A DNA stretch of 64,000 nt, from the NCBI GenBank assembly GCA_015478585.1, contig JADMIM010000004.1, positions 1 through 64,000 on the forward strand. The letters run 5' to 3'. The stretch comes from Thermaceae bacterium. GTDB taxonomy: Bacteria; Deinococcota; Deinococci; Deinococcales; Thermaceae. A program made the position numbers and the translations under genes. Shown piece after piece: positions 51,499 to 59,693 of this stretch (its first letter is position 1; every line of letters begins with the position of its first letter). The notes below the pieces were generated by a model. That model did not search any database and had not been told where the DNA came from. It saw only the letters and a program-made list of their open reading frames with translations.

Positions 51499-52746
51499 AT
51501 GACTTCACGAACGCCGCTTTTGGCTGGCCTCTTCGCCACTTATTTTCTGGGCTCTGCACTGGCTTCCCCGGCGCAAGACCTCTTCGACCAGGCCACCTTT
51601 CTGATCGGGTTTTACTACAATGGCCCGGCCCAGGTGCAAAGTTTCCGCGACCTGCGCAAAACCTATCAGCCCCAACTCGACTCGCTGTGTGCTGTCGACA
51701 AAGATAAGTGCGGCTACGATGCAGCCCGCAAGGTAATCCAGAGCATCGTGCAAAACATCAACGACCCCTTTACCCAGCTCATGGATAACGCCGAGCTTGC
51801 CAACGAGCAGCGCTACGGGGCCGGACTGGGGCCTGCCCAACCCCGCATTGGGGTCTGGACACGGCAGGTTCCTCAAGGCTTGATCGTGGTGGAGTCTTTT
51901 CCCGGCGAACCCGCCTATGAAGCCGGAATCCGCCGTGGGGACGTAATTACCAGTGTGGGCACAGCTCCGGCCACCCCCACTACCCTATCGGCAGCCGAGG
52001 CCAGCAAGGCCGCCTTCAACCTGAGCGTGAGCCGTCAGGGCACTGGCAAAACCCTGAGCCTTACCGCCAAAGTCGCCGACCAGGCCATGCAGCCGACCCT
52101 GGATATCAACAATGGCATCGCCTACTTGAAGGTGTATCACTTCTATGCCTCGCAGGATTTCAGCACCGCCGAACACATCTACGACGCGGTTCATAAAGCT
52201 GAACAAGCGGGGGCCAAAGGCATCGTGCTGGATTTGCGCAACAGCCTCACCGGCTACGACTCCGAAGCCTTGCTGGCGGCAGGCGCGTTCATCGCCAAAG
52301 GTGGCTTTATCTACAACCGGCGTTTCCAGGGTCTCAACGAAACCCACACCCTGGACAATGCCAAGATATACAACCAGCCCCAAGGCCAGGACAAACAGCT
52401 CGAGAACCAAGTTCCCAACCCCATCCTGACCAAATTACCGGTGGTGGTACTGGTCAATCGCTACACCAACAACTCCGCTGAGATGCTGGCCTACTTCTTG
52501 CAATCGGCAGGCCGGGCCAAGGTGGTAGGAGAGCCCACCGCTGGAGCCTTAGCCATATCCGGCAACGCCGAAGGCCCCCTGATTAATGGCGAGTTCGTGG
52601 CGGTCTCGAGCCTCAAGATGGAGAATCTGGATGGTTCACCCTTTCCCGCTCGCGTCACCCCCGACGTGCTGGTACCCCAAGACCTCGCAGCCCTCAGTAA
52701 TGGGCGCGACCTGGCGCTAGAAAAGGCGCTCGAGCTGCTGAAATAG
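51499..52746 (+). CDS. S41-family peptidase homologue, catalytic residues degenerate
   Basis: 415 aa, signal peptide to about residue 22. The order is N-terminal helical domain with INDPFT, a PDZ domain (about 115-195) and an S41 protease domain. The nucleophile position, three residues before the conserved Glu, is N325 (TNNSAEML), and the Lys of the Ser-Lys dyad (TFGKG in CtpA) reads TAGAL. LRNSLTGYDSE replaces LRGNPGG. It is probably a pseudoenzyme or uses S326 unconventionally. Paralogue of the next gene; both share SPAQDLFDQA and a Cys pair (C64, C71). Confidence 0.8.
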   Translation: MTSRTPLLAGLFATYFLGSALASPAQDLFDQATFLIGFYYNGPAQVQSFRDLRKTYQPQLDSLCAVDKDKCGYDAARKVIQSIVQNINDPFTQLMDNAELANEQRYGAGLGPAQPRIGVWTRQVPQGLIVVESFPGEPAYEAGIRRGDVITSVGTAPATPTTLSAAEASKAAFNLSVSRQGTGKTLSLTAKVADQAMQPTLDINNGIAYLKVYHFYASQDFSTAEHIYDAVHKAEQAGAKGIVLDLRNSLTGYDSEALLAAGAFIAKGGFIYNRRFQGLNETHTLDNAKIYNQPQGQDKQLENQVPNPILTKLPVVVLVNRYTNNSAEMLAYFLQSAGRAKVVGEPTAGALAISGNAEGPLINGEFVAVSSLKMENLDGSPFPARVTPDVLVPQDLAALSNGRDLALEKALELLK

Positions 52747-52753
52747 GTGAACT

Positions 52754-54043
52754 ATGCGCAAACTGTTTGTAGCTACCCTTCTGGTTCTCGCCAGCCTGGC
52801 GCTGGCCTCTCCGGCTCAGGATTTGTTCGACCAAGCCAGTTTTTATATCCAGTTTTACTACAACGGCCCTTCGACCATAAACCTCAAAGACCTCACCAAC
52901 AAATACCAAGCCAACCTGGATGCGGCTTGCTCGGGACAGAAAGATACCTGCCCCTACGACCAAGCAGTAAAGGTTATCGAGGGCATGGTTAGTGAGTTAA
53001 ACGACGGCCACACCTATTATCAGACCCCCCAAGACCTGGGCACCTTCCAGCAACAACGCACCGGCAACACCCCTTCCAAGGTGCTGCGCATCGGCATCGA
53101 ACACCGTGCCATCCAGGGCTCGCACGACCGCCTGGTGGTGGACGTGGTAGAAGGTGGCCCCGCAGCCGAGGCCGGGTTTCAGTACGGCGACCGCATCACC
53201 GCAGTCAATGGCACGCTCCTGAGTAGTTTCTCGAGCGACGACCAGGCCGTGCAATACCTGACCGAGACTGTGCAGAGTGGACAACCCGTAAAGTTTGACA
53301 TCGTGCGGGGAATCCAGCGGCAAAAACTCCAGCTCACCCTCACCGGGCGTGAAATCAATCTGGCTCGCTTGCCCTCCATGATTATTCGTCCCGATGGCGT
53401 GGCGGTGCTCAGAATCCCCGACTTTCTGGCCGATGGCAAAGTGGGGGTGAAGGTTCACGAGCTGGTCAAACGAGCCCAAGACAAAGGGGCCAAAGCCATG
53501 ATCGTGGATCTGCGCGGCAACGGCGGGGGCAGTGCGCTGGAATCGCTGATCAGCATGGCGGCTTTCGTGGATGAGCCCTACGTGGCCTTTACCGACCGCT
53601 ACAACACCGAACGCACCGAGATTGACATTAAGAATGGTGTGGGAGTGATTCGCAACAAGGACGGGGTGGAGGTTCAGCGCTTTGATATCCCCGGTTACAC
53701 CCGCTGGAAAGGCCCCTTGGTGGTGTTGGTAGATTCACGCAGCGCCTCGGGTGCGGAATATATGGCCTCGGTAATCCAGCTCAACAAAACCGGGGTTATC
53801 GTGGGAGAGCCCACCGTAGGCATTGGCAATACCACCACCCGCACCTTCAACCTGATCAACGGCGGAGGCATCAACGTGGCCTACAACCGGGCCTACTTGG
53901 CTAATGGCAACAGCTACCCCACCCAAGTCAAACCCGATATCGCGGCCTCGGACAACTTCGACGAACTCGCTAATACCGGCCACGACCTACCCCTCGAAAA
54001 AGCCCTCGAGGCCCTGGGGGTCAAGGTCGCAGCTAAAGGGTAG
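52754..54043 (+). CDS. S41-family peptidase
   Basis: 429 aa, signal peptide MRKLFVATLLVLASLALA. Tandem paralogue of the preceding gene (7 bp gap), but with a more complete active site: NDGHT with H86, PDZ domain (about 110-195), VDLRGNGGGSA and nucleophile S332 (SASGAEYMA), as in the tricorn/IRBP-like S41 branch that uses Ser-His rather than Ser-Lys (GEPTVGIG lacks the Lys). Cys pair CSGQKDTC matches the disulfide-like pair of its neighbour. Secreted protease; substrate unknown. Confidence 0.85.
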   Translation: MRKLFVATLLVLASLALASPAQDLFDQASFYIQFYYNGPSTINLKDLTNKYQANLDAACSGQKDTCPYDQAVKVIEGMVSELNDGHTYYQTPQDLGTFQQQRTGNTPSKVLRIGIEHRAIQGSHDRLVVDVVEGGPAAEAGFQYGDRITAVNGTLLSSFSSDDQAVQYLTETVQSGQPVKFDIVRGIQRQKLQLTLTGREINLARLPSMIIRPDGVAVLRIPDFLADGKVGVKVHELVKRAQDKGAKAMIVDLRGNGGGSALESLISMAAFVDEPYVAFTDRYNTERTEIDIKNGVGVIRNKDGVEVQRFDIPGYTRWKGPLVVLVDSRSASGAEYMASVIQLNKTGVIVGEPTVGIGNTTTRTFNLINGGGINVAYNRAYLANGNSYPTQVKPDIAASDNFDELANTGHDLPLEKALEALGVKVAAKG

Positions 54044-54090
54044 GCGGAGGACAAAACACAAGGTGCTGAAAGCAAAAAACCTGAGGGCCT

Positions 54091-54146
54091 TAAAGCTACA
54101 CCAGGACGGCACAATTACCCTATCAAGAAACACCGTCTGGGACGCG
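54091..54146 (+). repeat. intergenic repeat family 2 core, copy 5
   Basis: AAAGCTACACCAGGACGGCA ... ACCGTCTGGGACG with arms AAAGCAAAAAACC and TTAGCCTTCGGCG. Lies between the S41 gene and the convergent MFS exporter; the right arm adjoins the 3' end of the exporter gene. Confidence 0.8.
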
Positions 54147-54177
54147 ATTGGTGCTTTTGGGCCTACACCTTTGGCTT

Positions 54178-55737
54178 TCAACTTTTAGCCTTCGGCGTTT
54201 TGCTCTCTACTCTCTGTTGCTCAACTAACCCATTTACCAGGGCCCCAGCCAAGAGCAACCCTGCACATAGCCCCATCGCCAGATGAAATGCGCTGGTAGA
54301 GGCTTCACGGGCTGCTTGGGCGTTTTGGGGGCTCACGTTGGGGGCGGGTTTGTTGAGAGGCGCGATAGCTGTGCGAACTTGAGCAGAGCCGACCTCGAGG
54401 CCCGTTTTGGCCTGAAGGTTGGCGTAGAAACTAGCCGTAATCAGCACGAATACCAGCGCTCCGGCGAGTTGTGGCCCGACCCGGCTCACCGCGTTGTTGA
54501 TGGCTGAGCCTAATCCGGTGCGCTCGGGTGACACTGAGGCCATCAAGCCGGTGGTCAGTGGGGCTACTAACAGGGTCAGCCCCACTGCCATCAGCAGCAT
54601 CCCTGGGAACACATCGCTCCAATAACCCACCGAGGGCCACAGATTGGCAGGTTCACCAGCTCGAGCCTGCCAGGGCGGGGAGTCGGAGGGAATGCGAGCG
54701 AACCACAGCATTCCCAGCATCATCAGGCCTGGCCCCAAGGTCAAAAAAAGTCGCAAGCTATAGCGGCCCAGCAGCGAACCCACTCTGGCCGAAAACAGCG
54801 TCAGCGAAAGCCCTATCGGTAGGCCAGTGGCACCCGCTGCCAGGGCGGTATAACCCATAGTGCCCTGAAAAAAAATTGCCTGGTAATAGCCGCTCACATA
54901 CAGCGCACCATAAATTAGAAAGGTCGAGAGGTTGATAACGGCAAAATTGCGTGAGGCAAAGAGCGAAAGCGGAACCAGTGGGTTGACCGAGCGCCGCATC
55001 TGAAAGGGGAAAGCCAGTACCGCCACCAACCCCAGGCCCAGGGCCACCAAGGCGGCAGGGTCGTGCCAGTTCTGCTCCTGACCACGTATGGCTCCATAGC
55101 TTAGACCACCAACTGCAATAGCAATGGTCGCAGCTCCCAGCCAGTCAAAGCGCCCTGCCGCGTCCGCACTGCGGCTCTCATCTACGTGCCTCAGGGCATA
55201 GAGGGCCACTACTACTAGAGGGATATTGATGAGAAAGGCCACCCGCCAGCCGATGGTGTCTACCAATGTCCCGCCCACCAGCGGCCCCAACAAGGTAGTC
55301 GCCGCCGAGGCCGCCGACCAGATGCCAAAAGCCCGCCCTTGCTCGGCTTTAGAGAAGCTCGAGCCGATTAAGGCAAGCGCCCCCGGAACCAGCAAAGCCC
55401 CGGCTACTCCTTGCAGCACCCGCGCCAGAATCAAAAAATCCATGTTGGGTGCGAAGGCACATAGCCCCGAAGTCAGGCCAAAACCCCACAGCCCCAAGGT
55501 ATAAATGCGTTTGCGCCCGTAGTAATCGCAGAGTGCCCCCGCCAGAATCAGCAGCGCCGACAGGGTGAGCAAATAGCCGTTGTAGACATATGACTGGGCC
55601 TCGAGGGTAGCAAACAGCGCCGACTTTAGCTGCTGCCCCATCTTGGGCAAGGCCACGTTGACCACTGTAGAATCCAAAAAAACCGTTCCCGAGGCTAGAA
55701 CCGTAGCCGTCAAGACCCAACGCTGTTTGGGAGTCAT
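54178..55737 (-). CDS. DHA2-family (EmrB/QacA) drug exporter, 14 TM
   Basis: 519 aa. Hallmarks: LDSTVVNVALPKMG in helix 1 with the DHA2 Asp, LSALLILAGALCDYYGRKRIYTLG, ARVLQGVAGALLVPGALALIGSSFSKAEQGRAFG, and 14 hydrophobic segments. Proton-driven export of hydrophobic drugs at the inner membrane. The last residues (QRVESKTPKAKS) are encoded by the arm of repeat copy 5, so the C-terminus has been extended or altered by it. No TetR or MarR regulator adjacent. Confidence 0.88.
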   Translation of the reverse strand: MTPKQRWVLTATVLASGTVFLDSTVVNVALPKMGQQLKSALFATLEAQSYVYNGYLLTLSALLILAGALCDYYGRKRIYTLGLWGFGLTSGLCAFAPNMDFLILARVLQGVAGALLVPGALALIGSSFSKAEQGRAFGIWSAASAATTLLGPLVGGTLVDTIGWRVAFLINIPLVVVALYALRHVDESRSADAAGRFDWLGAATIAIAVGGLSYGAIRGQEQNWHDPAALVALGLGLVAVLAFPFQMRRSVNPLVPLSLFASRNFAVINLSTFLIYGALYVSGYYQAIFFQGTMGYTALAAGATGLPIGLSLTLFSARVGSLLGRYSLRLFLTLGPGLMMLGMLWFARIPSDSPPWQARAGEPANLWPSVGYWSDVFPGMLLMAVGLTLLVAPLTTGLMASVSPERTGLGSAINNAVSRVGPQLAGALVFVLITASFYANLQAKTGLEVGSAQVRTAIAPLNKPAPNVSPQNAQAAREASTSAFHLAMGLCAGLLLAGALVNGLVEQQRVESKTPKAKS

Positions 55738-55894
55738 AGCTCAGGCTAATATAGCCTCCACTAATCCCGCTACTTATCCCCACGGGTGCTTGAGCCCCCC
55801 GCCTTTTGCCAGCCTCGAGCATCCTTCTACTGGCGGATGGGGATAATGTGCCTGGTTCTCAGACTAGACCCAGTATTCAGGCGTAAAGTGGAGC

Positions 55895-56392
55895 ATGGAA
55901 GCCATCAAACTGGGGCTGTACGGGCTAGGAGGTTTAGTGCTGTTGGCATCGGCTTTTCTGGCAGGTCGCCTGAGCACTGCCACCCCCACAAGTTTGCATG
56001 TCACTCCCACCGCATCATCGGCTATTCAGAGCTTCAATACGCAGTTCAACCAGAATCCCTCACCCAACTTTGGCCTGCCACCCCAGACTCCTCAGGCCGC
56101 TCCAGACCCCCGCGAGATGATTCCCCTACCTGGCCCCGGCAACCAGCAGCCCGGAACTCAGCCGGGGCAGCAGAATGGCAGCGCTCAGTGTCCAGTGTTT
56201 ATCTACCAGGATGGTCAGCTCTACGCCCTGCCCCAACCCGGCCAGCAGCCTGGACAGGGCCAAGGCCAGGGGCCAGGAATACCCGGCGGTGGCTCCCCCG
56301 AGCTAATCCCTCTACAACCCCTGCCGGGTTTGCCGCAGCCGAGCCCCCTGCCCTCTCCTTTCTCTAGACCCGGCGGCGGCAATCGCAGCTAA
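55895..56392 (+). CDS. Pro/Gln-rich membrane-anchored protein
   Basis: 165 aa. One N-terminal membrane helix (LGLYGLGGLVLLASAFLAGRL), then a low-complexity extracytoplasmic tail of P, Q, G (FNQNPSPNFGLPPQTPQAAP, GQQPGQGQGQGPGIPGGG) with a short central strand CPVFIYQDGQLYALPQ. Opens the MoxR operon, 21 bp before it. No family recognised; may be a surface or accessory protein of the MoxR system. Confidence 0.65.
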   Translation: MEAIKLGLYGLGGLVLLASAFLAGRLSTATPTSLHVTPTASSAIQSFNTQFNQNPSPNFGLPPQTPQAAPDPREMIPLPGPGNQQPGTQPGQQNGSAQCPVFIYQDGQLYALPQPGQQPGQGQGQGPGIPGGGSPELIPLQPLPGLPQPSPLPSPFSRPGGGNRS

Positions 56393-56413
56393 AACCCACC
56401 CGGAGGCCAAAGC

Positions 56414-57463
56414 ATGAACGAAGCCAAACCCACCCTCGAGCCCCAAGCCGTGATGGATGCTGCGGCCAAGCTGCGGACGCTGCTCCTGGAAGTCAAGAGG
56501 GTCATTGTCGGGCAGGATTTGATGCTCGAGCGCATGGTAGTGGCCCTGCTGGCGCGGGGCCACATCCTGATTGAAGGGGTGCCCGGCCTGGCCAAGACCC
56601 TCGCCATCAAAACCATGTCCGAGGCCATCGGGGCCAGCTTCAAGCGCATCCAGTTCACCCCTGACTTGGTTCCCGCCGACCTGATTGGCACCCGCATCTA
56701 CAACCCCAAGGAGGCCAGCTTCGAGGTCGAACTCGGCCCGATTTTCGCCAACCTGATTCTGGCTGACGAAATCAACCGTGCCCCCGCCAAGATCCAGTCG
56801 GCGCTATTGGAGGCCATGCAGGAGCGCCAGGCCACCATCGGCCACCAGAGCTACAAGCTGCCTGACCCCTTTTTGGTGCTGGCTACGCAAAACCCCATCG
56901 AATCGGAGGGCACCTATTTTCTGCCCGAAGCTCAGGTAGACCGCTTCATGTTCAAGGTGCTGATAGACTACCCGGCTTTCTACGAGGAAATGACCGTGGT
57001 AGACCGAGTCTCCACCCGATTCGACAAAATTAGCGAAGCCCTCAGCGCGGACGAGCTGCGGGCCTTGCAGGCCATGGCTGATCAAGTCAATGTCCATCAG
57101 GCCGTCACCGAGTACGCCGTGCGCCTGACCAGGGCCACCCGCGATCCTGGCGAGGCCAAGCTGCCCGAGCTGAAGAAGTACATCAGCTTTGGGGGTTCGC
57201 CCAGAGCCTCGGTCAACCTGATTCTGGGAGCCAAGGCCCTGGCTATCGTGCGCGGACGCGAGTATGCCCTACCCGAGGACGTGCGCGACCTGGCCCCGGA
57301 GGTGCTACGCCACCGCATCATCCTGTCTTACGAGGCGCTGGCCGACGAGGTCAAGCTCGAGGACATCGTGAGCAAAATTATCGCCGCCGTCCCGCTGCCT
57401 AAAGTACACCTGGGCGACCCCTACCGCGACACCCGCCCTGGCACGGAGAATCCTGCCGCGTGA
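56414..57463 (+). CDS. MoxR-type AAA+ ATPase
   Basis: 349 aa. Walker A as GVPGLAKT (MoxR variant of GxxGxGKT), Walker B LILADEINRAPAKIQSALLEAMQERQ, sensor 1 ATQNPIESEGTY and FLPEAQVDRFMFK, sensor 2 around SPRASVNLILGAKALA. MoxR ATPases act as chaperones with VWA partners to insert metal or mature protein complexes. Followed by DUF58 and three VWA genes, the standard MoxR-Bat arrangement. Confidence 0.93.
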   Translation: MNEAKPTLEPQAVMDAAAKLRTLLLEVKRVIVGQDLMLERMVVALLARGHILIEGVPGLAKTLAIKTMSEAIGASFKRIQFTPDLVPADLIGTRIYNPKEASFEVELGPIFANLILADEINRAPAKIQSALLEAMQERQATIGHQSYKLPDPFLVLATQNPIESEGTYFLPEAQVDRFMFKVLIDYPAFYEEMTVVDRVSTRFDKISEALSADELRALQAMADQVNVHQAVTEYAVRLTRATRDPGEAKLPELKKYISFGGSPRASVNLILGAKALAIVRGREYALPEDVRDLAPEVLRHRIILSYEALADEVKLEDIVSKIIAAVPLPKVHLGDPYRDTRPGTENPAA

Positions 57464-57478
57464 GTGGGGTGATGGAGC

Positions 57479-58507
57479 ATGCTATTCCGGCGTAAAACCA
57501 CCAAGATGACGGTGCTGCTCAAGCCACCGCCACCGCGCGGGCGCGACCTGCCCGCCGAACTGCTGCGAAAGCTCGAGTTCAAGGTCTTGAAACGCCTGGA
57601 TGGCTTTTTGTTTGGCGACTACACCGGCTTTTTCTATGGCCCCAGCCTGGATTTGGCCGAGGTGCGCGAATACCAGCCGGGCGACGAGGTGCGCCGCATT
57701 GACTGGAACGTGACCGCCCGTAGCGGCAAAATCCACGTGCGGCAGTACCGCGAGGAGCGCGAGGTTACAGCCTGGCTGATCGTAGACCTCAGCGCCTCCA
57801 TGAACTTCGGCACCCGGCGGGTTCTGAAGCGCGAAGAGGCCCTCGAGTTCGCCGCCACGGCGGCTGCCATCATCACCCGCCACGGCGACAAGGTGGGGGC
57901 TATCGGCTTTTCCGAAGCTGGCCTGCGCATTATTCCGCCCAGTTCGGGCCGCAAGCAGACCCTGCGGATTCTGCACGAACTGTATGCCCTAGCTGCCAAG
58001 GGGAACGGGGAACCGGGAGCGGGGAACGGAAAAAAGGTGGGAAGCAAAAGCCAGTTTTCCCAGCATCCAGCCCCCAGCACCCACTCCTCTGGCGACCTTT
58101 CCAGCGCCCTCGAGTACGCCTCCAAAACCCTCAAGCGCCGGGCCCTGATGTTCGTGGTTTCGGACTTTCTGGCCGAAGCCTCACCGACCCCCTCCTGGGT
58201 GCTGGCTTTGCGCCGCCTGGCCTACAAGCACGAGGTGGTGGCGGTGCGGGTCAGTGACCCTGCCGAGCGCGAGCTGCCCAAAGCCGGAGAGTTGCGCCTG
58301 CGCGACCCCGAAAGCGGCGAGGAAGTCTGGGTGGATACCAGTGACCCCAGGGTGCGGGCGGCCTATGCCCAGTTGGTCGAACAGCGCGAAGCCTCGCTCC
58401 AGCGCGACTTCAGAGCCGCCCAAGTCGAAATGCTACCCCTTTCTACCGACCAGGACATCGTAGCGCCCATCCTCAAGTTCACCCTGCGCAGGAGGAACCG
58501 CCGATGA
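57479..58507 (+). CDS. DUF58 protein of the MoxR operon
   Basis: 342 aa. The DUF58 core is clear: YTGFFYGPSLDLAEVREYQPGDEVRRIDWNVTARSGKIHVRQYREERE, then a VWA-like strand LIVDLSASMNFG with a MIDAS DLSAS. At residues 179-201 an atypical segment rich in G, N, K, S (GNGEPGAGNGKKVGSK, then HPAPSTHSSG) interrupts helix/strand sequence; its DNA is like low-complexity intergenic sequence elsewhere. The chain stays in frame, so the protein probably tolerates a surface-loop insertion. Confidence 0.88.
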   Translation: MLFRRKTTKMTVLLKPPPPRGRDLPAELLRKLEFKVLKRLDGFLFGDYTGFFYGPSLDLAEVREYQPGDEVRRIDWNVTARSGKIHVRQYREEREVTAWLIVDLSASMNFGTRRVLKREEALEFAATAAAIITRHGDKVGAIGFSEAGLRIIPPSSGRKQTLRILHELYALAAKGNGEPGAGNGKKVGSKSQFSQHPAPSTHSSGDLSSALEYASKTLKRRALMFVVSDFLAEASPTPSWVLALRRLAYKHEVVAVRVSDPAERELPKAGELRLRDPESGEEVWVDTSDPRVRAAYAQLVEQREASLQRDFRAAQVEMLPLSTDQDIVAPILKFTLRRRNRR

Positions 58508-58640
58508 AGAGGGTTTACGGTTTAGTGTCAACCGTTAAGCGAGGGACTATCTCCGGTCGCAGGTCGCGGGCCGAAAACCTGGTTTTTGCCAGACTCGAGA
58601 CTTGCCACAAGGTTTTGACGGTCGCACCGGAGGTGCTGCC
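58508..58640 (+). other. 133-bp gap inside the MoxR operon
   Basis: No gene. Contains GGTTTACGGTTTAGTGTCAACCGTTAA-like sequence at 58512-58538 related to the patch at 411-484. GGAGGTG lies just before the VWA start at 58641. Confidence 0.45.
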
Positions 58641-59693
58641 ATGAGCTTTACCTGGCCTACTTTCCTGTGGCTGCTGCTGCTGCCGCCGCTATTGGTCTGG
58701 GGATTGTGGAGGATGGGCCGCCGCCGCGAGCAGACCGCCAAGGTTTTTGCCGACATGCACCTGCTTGCTTCGGTAGTGCGCCAGCCGCCCAAGGCCCACG
58801 TGCGCTGGCCTCTGGCCCTGCAACTCCTGGCCCTGGCCTTATTGCTGCTGGCCGCGGCTCGCCCGGTAGCCAGCTCACCCCTGCTGGTCAATCAGGCTGC
58901 AGTGGTGATTGTGGTAGATACCTCGGCCTCCATGCAGGCTCCCGATCTTACCCCCAGCCGCCTCGAGGCTGCCAAAGCGGTGGCCAGGGAGTTCGTCAAG
59001 TTGGCTCCAACCACCACCCAGATTGGTCTGGTGAGCTTTTCCGACAATGCCTCGGCACTGGTGCTGCCCACCACCGACCGCCAAAAAGTGCTGGACGGCA
59101 TCGCCCGGCTCAAGGCTTCTTTCAACACTTCGATTGCTTCGGGCATTGTCACGGCGGTGCGGATTTTGCCGGGACGCAAAAACCTCAAGCCCCCGGCGGA
59201 GTTGTTGCCCTCCAACTTGGCCCAGGGCGACCCCCTGCAAATCCAGCCCGACCTGCCCCAAAGCAGCAAGGCCGACTTCCCCCCCGGCAGCATCATGCTG
59301 CTTTCCGACGGAGCCGCCAACATCAGCTCCAACCCTGGTCTGCCCACCCTCACCGCGCTGGACATCGCGGCCCGTTTTGCCAAGGACAACGGGGTCAAGA
59401 TATACACCTTCCCCCTGGGCCGCGAGGGCGGAACCGTGGTGCAACTCGACGGGCAGAGTTATTTCGTGCCCTTCGAGCCGAGAAACCTCGAGCGCATCGC
59501 CCAGGATACGGGAGGTAAGAATGTCTATCCGCCCAACGACGACGCGCTGAAAGCAGTGTTCAAGGAGTTGGGCACGGTGCTCCGCTGGCAGTTCACGCGC
59601 CTCGAGGTTTCCTCACTTTTATCGGCTTTAGCCATCGTGCTGATGCTGATTGGGGCAGGGCTCAACCTGCGCTGGCAGCGGAGGGTGGTATGA
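58641..59693 (+). CDS. VWA-domain membrane protein 1 (BatA-like)
   Basis: 350 aa from the ATG at 58641 with GAGGTG upstream. Two N-terminal membrane helices (FLWLLLLPPLLVWGLW, LALQLLALALLLLAAARP), a VWA domain with intact MIDAS D93-T-S-A-S97 (VVDTSASM) and T/D ligands, and a C-terminal helix (LSALAIVLMLIGAGLNL). Between the VWA strands it has an inserted loop rich in P and N (RKNLKPPAELLPSNLAQGDP). Overlaps the next gene by 4 bp. Confidence 0.85.
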   Translation: MSFTWPTFLWLLLLPPLLVWGLWRMGRRREQTAKVFADMHLLASVVRQPPKAHVRWPLALQLLALALLLLAAARPVASSPLLVNQAAVVIVVDTSASMQAPDLTPSRLEAAKAVAREFVKLAPTTTQIGLVSFSDNASALVLPTTDRQKVLDGIARLKASFNTSIASGIVTAVRILPGRKNLKPPAELLPSNLAQGDPLQIQPDLPQSSKADFPPGSIMLLSDGAANISSNPGLPTLTALDIAARFAKDNGVKIYTFPLGREGGTVVQLDGQSYFVPFEPRNLERIAQDTGGKNVYPPNDDALKAVFKELGTVLRWQFTRLEVSSLLSALAIVLMLIGAGLNLRWQRRVV

